Shown here one piece after another: positions 56,698 through 64,000 of a stretch of 64,000 bases of DNA (position 1 is its first letter; every line of letters starts with the position of its first letter). The translations under genes and the position numbers were made by a program. The DNA comes from Saccharum officinarum (taxonomy: Eukaryota > Streptophyta > Magnoliopsida > Poales > Poaceae). The stretch covers positions 16,580,346 to 16,644,345 of the forward strand of contig CM036215.1 of the NCBI GenBank assembly GCA_020631735.1, read 5' to 3'. A model generated the notes under the pieces. That model did no database searches. It was given only the letters and a program-made list of their open reading frames with translations, and was not told where the DNA came from.

Positions 56698-57732
56698 GAT
56701 ACTTAGGGGCGGGTGTCCGTCCGATGGACGCCGCCTTCTGGGGCCTGCGCACTACCGTACCGGCTTAACAAGCCTGCCTCTCTACATGTCTCCCCATCTC
56801 TCTCTCAAAAATATCTCCCAACTTGCTCGCCCATCGCGTCCTTTACTACACCGGGCGGCCGTCCACCCGCCCTACTCTGCATTGCTGCCGTGGCCATCTC
56901 CCCGCGTGCGCCCCCATCTTGCGCTGTGCTGCCCCACTCCGCCTCTCCGTCGGGCCATCCCTTGCTGCGCCGCCGTAGTCTGGCTCGCCGTTGTGGCCAT
57001 TCCCCGCCACGCCCCGCTCCGCGCTCGCCCGTCGCGGCCACGGCATGCATCGCGCACCACCACCCTGCCGCCACCAGAGAAGGTCGTCATCGACTGGGAC
57101 ATCTTCTCCTGCAATTGGCCGAAGATACCAAGACAAGAAGAAGCGCATGTTGCAAGCATATGCTTCAAGTGTTTTAGATGTTTTAGAGATGTGTTGCAAG
57201 TATTTCATGTGGATGTTGTAAAAGTAGATTGGGATGTTGCACATGTTGCAATGGCTATACATGTATATTGCAAGCATTTGTTCGTAATGTTTCATTGTTT
57301 CAAATATATGTTGCAAGTGTTTTATCTGGATGTTGCATATGTTTCACATATGTTCAAAGCGTATGTTTCAAATGTTTCGTCTGTTTCAAAAGTATGTTGC
57401 AGCAACTGTTTTCATGTTTCAAGCGTTGGATGGAACGGCCGGAGTCACGCGGCGCACATTCGTAGGCAGGGGTGCGAGCGCAATACAAAGCATTGCGCGG
57501 GAAGCGGACGCAGATGCAGGCGGTCCCACTTGCACGATATGGACCGGGGTGCAGGCGGTCCCCGGCTACGCGCGGGAAGCGGAGCGGAAGCAGGCGGCCC
57601 CTGTGTGCATGGGCAGGGTGAGGCATTCGAGCGACGTGAGCACGAGAAACTGAGGAGGCGCGGGAAACGAAGAGGCACGCGACATAGGGTGTAGGCAAGG
57701 ACGTCCGTCCGGATGTCCGGGCGCTAGCATCC
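56698..57732. mobile_element. Mutator-like non-autonomous element candidate with TGTTGCAAG-rich interior
   Basis: The left end GATACTTAGGGGCGGGTGTC and the reverse complement of the right end (GATGCTAGCGCCCGGACATC) are imperfect inverted repeats, followed on both sides by GGACGGACG-like sequence. The interior 57150-57420 repeats TGTTGCAAGTGTTT, ATGTTTCAAATGTTT and similar phrases many times. A 332-codon frame (56696-57694 +) spans it, but composition and repeats make it an accidental frame. No target duplication was found. Confidence 0.5.
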
Positions 57733-58192
57733 CTGTTCCAGAAAATACCATGCTCTCATAGGAATCAGTTTTTTAATTTCAAACCAAAATGCACATATCC
57801 TACTAAAACTGGTCTACAACATCAGTTCAAAATTACCACGCATTCTCCCAAAATATCCCTGTTCGTAGCCGGTTTTAGATATATATAGGTTACATCGCTA
57901 CCCAATGATAGCTTCAAATCAATGGAGGTTATTGGGAAGAAAGAGAGATGGATGCCAAGATTCGGTGCAGTCCGCGCTGGATACCTATTGAAACAAACAC
58001 CCTTTTATGTCGAGTCCTCCACTGCCACATGTTTATTTTTCAGCGGCGCCTACCAGTGCTCTGCGAACTATATATAATATATACATACACACACATCACG
58101 TCACTTTACAAAAAACAACACAAAAGATATACGTATGCATTAAGAAACCAGAGCCTCTGTGGACTTGACACTCGGAATGTGGTCCATTTATA
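57733..58192. other. Unassigned interval
   Basis: A short TATATATA-type stretch (58068-58085) and frames under 85 codons. Nothing supported. Confidence 0.35.
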
Positions 58193-58639
58193 CTATTGAA
58201 AACTCAGAATCAATAATCCAGTCCTCTCAGTGCTAACTTCATCATCTCCTCCCTTTTCATTTGTATTTGCAAGAGAAGTAGTAGGCCTTTGTTCATCTGT
58301 CCCAGTACAAGCACAGAGCTTCAGACAGGGTAGTGCTTTGGAGGGGTGGGCCCCCTGGGATTCGGACCCACACTCTGATCCTGTGTGAAGAATCGTGCAT
58401 TCCTCTTTAATCCGTATCTCGCTCAGCTTCCTTTTTGTTGGACAGCGTCTGGTCGCCAATATGACACACCGACCACTTGCGTCGCGGTGAGCACACACGT
58501 CAAGGCACTGCTCACTCGGCTTGCCTACTTTGGTGAATGGTGACGTTGTTGCAATTTGCAAACTTGAAGATTGACAAGGGCCTCGGATTTGCGTTGGATG
58601 CAGATTAATAGCCCATATATAGTCTAAAAAGTTCAAAAG
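58193..58639 (-). CDS. Uncertain ORF, Cys/Arg-rich, possibly a gene exon cut by the CACTA insertion
   Basis: A minus-strand frame ending at 58193 stays open for 159 codons (its nominal start at 58672 is already in the CACTA terminus). From about 58570 it reads SSSLQIATTSPFTKVGKPS, then CVILATRRCPTKRKLSE and CTGTDEQRPTTSLANTNEKG. The composition is not low-complexity and an acceptor-like TCTTCAAG lies at 58562-58569 (minus strand). I do not recognise the protein. It could be chance. Confidence 0.2.
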   Translation of the reverse strand, partial: LLNFLDYIWAINLHPTQIRGPCQSSSLQIATTSPFTKVGKPSEQCLDVCAHRDASGRCVILATRRCPTKRKLSEIRIKEECTILHTGSECGSESQGAHPSKALPCLKLCACTGTDEQRPTTSLANTNEKGGDDEVSTERTGLLILSFQ

Positions 58640-58800
58640 CGCTACTACAACAATCTTAACCGTGACAGGCAAAAAGTATTAACCGAGGCGGCCATGGTTA
58701 ATCGGGCCTTTAACGGAGGCGGTTGGCTGCCCGCCTTAGTCAATCAAATAAAAAAACAAAAAAAATAAGAAAGCCCATGGACAAGCCCAGCGAGCCCATC
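58640..58800 (+). mobile_element. CACTA left terminus, split by a solo LTR
   Basis: CGCTACTACAACAATCTTAACC at 58640 looks like a CACTACTACAACAA terminus with one A-to-G change. The TTAACCGAGGCGG, TTAATCGGGCC and TTAACGGAGGCGG phrases that follow are subterminal repeats of the type seen in grass CACTA elements. The element is interrupted at 58800 and resumes at 63283. Confidence 0.65.
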
Positions 58801-61800
58801 TGTCACACCCCAAAATTTTCAATTTTGGGTTGTGCTTGAAAAACACTAAATAAAATAAATGATTTCAATATTTGAATAAATTTATTAGATAAGTTAAGTT
58901 GTTGCTAATTTAAATATAGAAAATTATGGTTTTAAAATTTTTCATATTAATTTGATAATGTGGTGTTTGTTTGATGCTTGTCTTTGGTTTTGGTGAGTGC
59001 TATTATTTTCAAAATACCATAGGACGACGTTTACTTCTCATCGGAAAACTTTTTGCTATTTTCTGGATTTAAAATTTTAATTTCTGTGAGCTTAATCTTT
59101 TTCCTTGATCTCTTCATCAATCTTTTCATGAGCTCCAAATACTTTATTTGGGTTCCTTATGTTCCCTAATGTCTCTGAGAATTTTCCCTGAATTTTTAGA
59201 GCTTTCGGGGTATTTTTCGCGGCTTAAATAATAATTCTGGACTTTTCTAGAATTATTTTATCCACGAAATTAATTAATTCTGAAAATAATAAATATCTCA
59301 TTTTCCACCAAAGCCCGTGTGCAATAATCCTAAAATTTATTTACTAATGGGCTTTGATGATTAATTAGGCCCGTTAGTAGAGGTGGAGGGTACAACATCA
59401 ATTAGTACTGTATCGCTAGTTGACGTGGGGGTAGGGAGTCCCTATATATACGTACCTACCTCTTGGGTAAAAGCACACCAAAACTACCGTGGAGGAGCCC
59501 TAGTTTGAGAAATCTCTCGTGTAGTAAATTATATTTTTCTCCTCGTTCTTGTGTCGCCGCCGCCGCTGTTCGGTCATTGCACCGTCGTCTCCCCATCGAC
59601 TGCAACTTGTTGCCGAGAACGCCGTCGTCTGATCAACCGAGCTGCACGCTGTCCCTGTCTCATCTCCGATCGCAAAAATCCTCTTGGTGAGTTCACGGTC
59701 GCCCTCTCTATCTTCCTCGGTTTTCCCATGTCAAACCATGGCCGTAGGCCATTATCCATGAACACCGGCCAACTTCTTTGCCGCCAGCCATGGCAACCAC
59801 CATGCCGGAATTACTGTACTGGCCAGGCTCTTTCTCTCTTATACTCTCCCATCTATTCTTAGCTGTCCAGATTGTGATGAACGAGTGCATCAGACCTCCA
59901 TCTCACCTTCTGGCATGTATGTCCACACGCAAACGCGTGATATCGGACGAGCAAGCCTACTTAGCAGAGCAGCCATGTGTGCCTTGTTCTTGTAATTGCT
60001 AGCTTGATGATGTCGGCATGATGTCATACACCCATTAGGGCCATTTTTCCTTTAGAAAAATAAATCCCAAAATACAATAGAAATACGTATACATATAATC
60101 TTGTTTAGGTCATATCATTTATGTTTTACGTCCGATTCAAGTCGTTCAAGTCGCGTTAGATTCGTGTCGTCGCGCTCTACACAGTAGTGCTAATGTTTGT
60201 CATGTCTTATAGTTACAAATTTATTGATTGAAATACTAATATGATTACTAATAATTTAATAGCTTTTAATTAGAAAACGAATTAGGGTTGCGATGCTGTG
60301 CGTGTCGAGTCGTGATTGTGCCGATGTAAACTACGCATGAGTAATGATGTTTATCATGTCACTTGATTATGAATTTATTAATTTAAATAGTAATTAGATT
60401 AATATATTTATTTAATAGCTTTCCAATTAAAAGAAATTCCGGTTTAAATCCGTTCTTGTTGTTTTGTAATAGTGCCGATCGAGGTTCTGTGTTAGCAACA
60501 ACGCTTAACATGTCTTACATCCTTGAAATTTATAAGTTAGATATTAATTTGATTTATGTTTGTGCAATTGAGTTTCTAATTAAACGTAACACGGACAGTC
60601 TGTTCTAAATTAATGTTAATCTAATTAATATTAAACTAAATGTTTCTTTTGAATTATAAGATGCTTAGTTCAACCTTGAAACATAAGTGCTTTCGTTCAG
60701 TTGCCACATGTTTTCTATATATATAGTTCAATATTAAATTGATTAATAAGATTAATGTATAATATATTTCAAATTAAAATTTGCTTAGTCTAAGTACGTT
60801 GCATATATGATAGACTTGTGTAGATAATTTCACATTACAGTACGTATCTGCTCTTCACAGTTATACGGCTTTAATCCTCGAGCATTTATTCGTTTGAAAT
60901 CTGTTTTGCTTCAATTAAGTTGCGTTAGATTCGCATCGACGTACTCTGTGCAGTAGCACTAATGTTTTTCATGTCATATGCTTTTCCATGTATAGTTGAA
61001 TATTATATTAATTAATATGTTTGTTATTAGTTTTATAATTAAAAATAATATATAATCTTGTCACGTCAGTCCTTTGTAACTAAGCATGAACTTAGCTTTA
61101 TAGTTTTGGCCTTCTATAAGTAAATGTCAACATGATTATTGACCACTTAGATATGTGTTTATTAATTATAATTATAATTTGCCTCATTTAAGCATGATTC
61201 ATATAAAGCCATGTCAAATGCAATTTTGTTGATATGTATTTATTATCTTTAATCTATTAAAAACAACTTAGATTTATAACCTCGACATCTTGTAAATAAA
61301 ATGCTAACTTGATAAATAACAACTTAAATATTTTATTTTTAATTACAACTTGCTTAAGCTAATCACGAAACATGATGGAGCGATTTGTTGTTATCATGTG
61401 TACTGTGTTTACTAAATTATATATGCTTAAGTGACTTAAATAATATTAAATGTTAATATGGTGAATGTCAACATTAATATCTTTTCATTTACGATGACTT
61501 TCTTGGGCAACCTTGAAACATAAAGTAGTTCGATTAGTCTTCTCTCATGTTTTATGTTATCTAAACTATAAATATTTAGATGACTTAAATACTATAAAAT
61601 ATATATAAATAAAATATAACCAAGGTTTAGTTTTGGCTTTTATAATTCAATATAAATTGGTTAATTCAACTTTAAGATAATTCTCTGAAATGTTTAAAAT
61701 AGATCAAGCGTATAGTTTGTCTTCTCCGATATGTTGTAATCGTTTCAATAGTCACGTGTCCTCTTTAATGGTAGCTCTATTATCCGTCGTTCTTGCGTTT

Positions 61801-63282
61801 TCATGACTGTAGCAACGTACCATGTCGTTTAGTGTGCTCTCTTTTAAAACGTTTCTTTTGTTTGATGCATATTCTTAGTTGTGTGTATTGTTTATCTATT
61901 TGTGTTGCTTGGTTGCTGCGAGTAGAGGAAGCGTGGTTCGTCAGCGCTGAAGACTAGGAGCTGAGGACTGACAATTGAAGCAAAAGTGGAGACTGAAAGA
62001 TAGCAACTGAAGACTTCTGAGCAGCTTAACTCTAGGAAAAAGGTAAGTATAGCATGGGATTATCCTTGTTGTCCTATTCATAATAAATGATTAAATTCAT
62101 TATGCATGTATTCCCTTGTTAAACATGACTTAGTTTTGATCCATTACCTTGGTACCTGTGATATTGCATTGAGTAGTTTTGCTAGCGCTGAACATAAACT
62201 ATGATCTTGTAATATGATTAATGGAATATGCAACAACACTAAAAGATAACTTTTTGATTACTGTTTAAAGAGGGATAGAACATGGGGTTATTTTTTGTGC
62301 TCTAGTTTCTCTTCACAAGGACTCATCTGTGGACGAACATCCGGGACTTACAGTACAACTGTGAGGGCTATATGGCTCTGGCTTTAGTCAAGTATGAGGA
62401 CCTTTTTCTAGCTTGTTAGTGGTAACTTTTATGGCGTAAGAACGGCTTGACGAATCGGGTATAGTGCGGCCTCTGTCCTTATGTGTATAGGCTGCGCGTC
62501 ATTGTGCCATTTGAAAGGAGGGCTCTACATCTATTTGTCGAGTGAATCTAATGGCCCTAACTTGTTAGACGAACCTTTGAAAGACTTCATAGTGAACCCT
62601 GCCGACCTTCCTTGGTAGTGGGTCAAGAGGCTGATCACCTCGGGTGAAAGGGTAAATCACGACTCACAGTGAAAGTGTACAACCTCTGCAGAGTGTAAAA
62701 CTGGTATATCAGCCGTTTTCACGGTCACGAGTGGCCTTGGACCTTCACAAAATAGATGAACATTTATTGGTTTAATATGTGTTTTGCTATTCGTTATTCA
62801 TATTTACATTGATCATATGTTTATTATAGGATTAATGCAAACTTGATGCTACTCATGTAATAAAATTGTGACAATTAAAAGCTAAATGCAGTCAAACCAG
62901 TGTCTATCTTTTTGAGCCTCATGAACCCCATGTTATATTTGTTGAGTTCGACATGGACCCACTCTTGCTATTTCCCCACACTCCAGTGTGTAGTAAGGTG
63001 CTGCTTAGAAGAAGGATGAAAGTGTAGTGGAGTTTTCAGAAGTCTTTTCAGAAGTGCTTGGCATATGGAGCCACCAGTCAGCCGTCCCTGAGAAGAATGG
63101 AGCCCGAGCAGAAGCTTAGCCACCGTTCTGCGATACTCTGATAGTTGTAAGTGTTAATATAGTAAGTATTCCGCTTTATATAAATATTATTTTGATATCT
63201 CTATTATGTTGTTGTATGTGTGGACTTCCTAGGCACACATATGATTAGCCAAGTTTTGTTCTTTAGAAAACCGGGTGTGACA
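58801..63282 (+). mobile_element. 4.48-kb solo LTR of a chromovirus-type element, CCATC target duplication
   Basis: Starts TGTCACACCCCAAAA and ends CCGGGTGTGACA. CCATC lies directly outside both ends (58796-58800 and 63283-63287). No primer-binding site, gag or pol lies inside. A TATA-like CTATATATACG is near 59442, just upstream of a GC-rich transcribed-like part (59460-59800). The 62340-62960 part shares long blocks with 26880-27530 of the plus-strand LTR, which gives the orientation. Such solo LTRs arise by recombination between the two LTRs of one insertion. Confidence 0.88.
62340..62960 (+). repeat. Conserved R-U5 block shared between different LTR families
   Basis: Shared with 26880-27530: ACAGTACAACTGTGAGGGCT, TATATGGCTCTGGCTTTAGT, AGTGAATCTAATG, CCCTAACTTGTTAGACGAAC, GTGAAAGTGTACA, CTGGTATA, AGCCGT followed by CACGG, TTTTGAGCCTCAT and GAGTTCGACATGGA. 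Part of it (the CTCTGCAGAG / CGTGTCC-CGGATA block) is also recognisable near 2628-2690. It lies downstream of the TATA box, hence probably in the RNA. Confidence 0.75.
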
Positions 63283-63808
63283 CCATCCACAAGCCCGCCA
63301 AGCCCATCCACGTGCCGCCGCCGCCACTGCTCCTCGCCAACCGCTGGGATCCGCACGCCCGCCTCTAGATCTAGTCACCCGCCTCCAGATCCGACCTCCG
63401 GCCACATGCCACCATCTGTCTGCCCGCCTATGCCGCCGTTGCCTTGGATCTGCAAGGAGACCAAGAGTAAGAGAGGGAGACGGAGAGAGAGAGTAGACCG
63501 AGAGAGAGGAGACCTACATGTGGACGGATCTGGCCGCCGGGTCCCACTCGTCGCGCCGCCGCCGATGGATGTTCCGTGCGCCACCGAGGGACGGGCCTAC
63601 CATCGCCGCCCCCATGGGTGGAGAGAGGAAGGCGGATCCAAGATCTGGCTGCCTGGCCTCCAATCCGGCACCATGCCGCGCCGCAGCTCGCCACCACCAC
63701 ACCATCCTGTGCGGGCGAGGGAGATGTGAGGGGGGAGGAAGGGGCACCGAGCCTTGCCTACCGGCTGTGGGGGAGAGGGAGACGAAGGAGAGAGAGAGAG
63801 GCGCGCTG
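63283..63808 (+). mobile_element. Continuation of the CACTA element after the solo LTR
   Basis: Resumes CCATCCACAAGCCCGCCAAG, in line with CCCAGCGAGCCCATC at 58786. GC-rich with GA-rich tracts (63465-63510, 63790-63800). Frames of 70-170 codons are open on both strands and are low-complexity, so none is called. Confidence 0.5.
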
Positions 63809-64000
63809 TGTAACAGAACCGACCAATTATATAAAATTAAGTAAGAAAATCACCGCCGAAGCAGATAATTTAGCCAACTTAAGCCTGTATAACTCGGTAG
63901 TCCGTGAAACCACAAAGGATTTCAAACCAACCAACATACAAACCAAGATCATACAAGTTTAACAGCCATAGTCACATATTACATAAAGTTCACAATGGCA
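63809..64000 (-). mobile_element. Edge of a further LTR of the 14.1-kb chromovirus family
   Basis: Begins TGTAACAGAACCGACCAATT and follows the start of the LTRs at 41806 and 52216 with more differences than those two show from each other. It is cut by the window end. In this orientation it is the U5 side of a minus-strand LTR. Confidence 0.85.

Noticed and set aside
56696..57694. 332-codon plus-strand ORF
   Set aside because: It crosses the whole of a Mutator-like repeat, has a low-complexity start and a repeat-derived Cys/Phe/Val middle (TGTTGCAAG units), with open antisense frames. No domain.
63220..63962. Several overlapping ORFs up to 169 codons near the right edge
   Set aside because: They cross the boundaries solo LTR, CACTA interior and LTR, and are open on both strands with Arg/Pro-rich sequence.

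Overview
The window is nuclear DNA of a grass, most likely a panicoid such as a member of Andropogoneae or Paniceae. The evidence is the spliced plant gene structure, the grass-type Stowaway, Tourist, CACTA and hAT elements, and several large Ty3/gypsy chromovirus LTR retrotransposons. No species can be named from sequence alone. Only two host genes are convincing: an FLX-like coiled-coil protein gene (+, 9586-12070, four coding exons) and the 5' part of an amino acid permease gene (-, 36610-35920) that carries three apparent one-base deletions and lies beside a 100-N assembly gap.

Layout. 1-2360: Ty1/copia gag, primer-binding site and LTR (-). 2361-3320: remnant of a chromovirus-type LTR. 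3590-8612: a degraded Ty3/gypsy element (-) without visible coding capacity, with a CACTA transposon remnant (transposase-associated domain plus a 5' terminus at 7954) inside it. 9030-12480: the FLX-like gene. 12475-18605: a 976-bp non-autonomous hAT-type element with a perfect 8-bp target duplication, two pieces of one LINE reverse transcriptase (+) and the 3' part of another LINE (-). 18606-24039: mostly unassigned, with MITEs and homopolymer tracts. 24040-35477: a chromovirus (+) nested in an older LTR, its 3' LTR cut by the gap. 35578-41800: permease gene, Stowaway and Tourist MITEs, a CACTA end. 41806-55942: a complete 14.1-kb chromovirus (-) with 3.7-kb LTRs and the perfect target duplication GTGCC. 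55948-64000: MITE, Mutator-like repeat, a CACTA element split by a 4.48-kb solo LTR (target duplication CCATC), and the edge of a further LTR of the 14.1-kb family.

Most notable observation. Both chromoviruses carry an extra open reading frame between the primer-binding site and gag. In the 14.1-kb element (51426-50415, -) this accessory protein begins, directly after its ATG, with a close copy of the histone H3 N-terminal tail: 17 of the first 21 residues after Met are identical, with the K4 and K9 positions kept, and two of the four differences are Arg to Cys changes explained by C-to-T at CpG. A domain whose predicted helix-strand pattern resembles a double-stranded-RNA-binding fold, a coiled coil and an acidic tail follow. 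The same element encodes a chromodomain at the integrase C terminus, a module class that reads methylated H3 tails, so it carries both an H3-tail look-alike and an H3-tail reader. All four accessory and gag start codons sit directly after an AG, which suggests subgenomic splicing.
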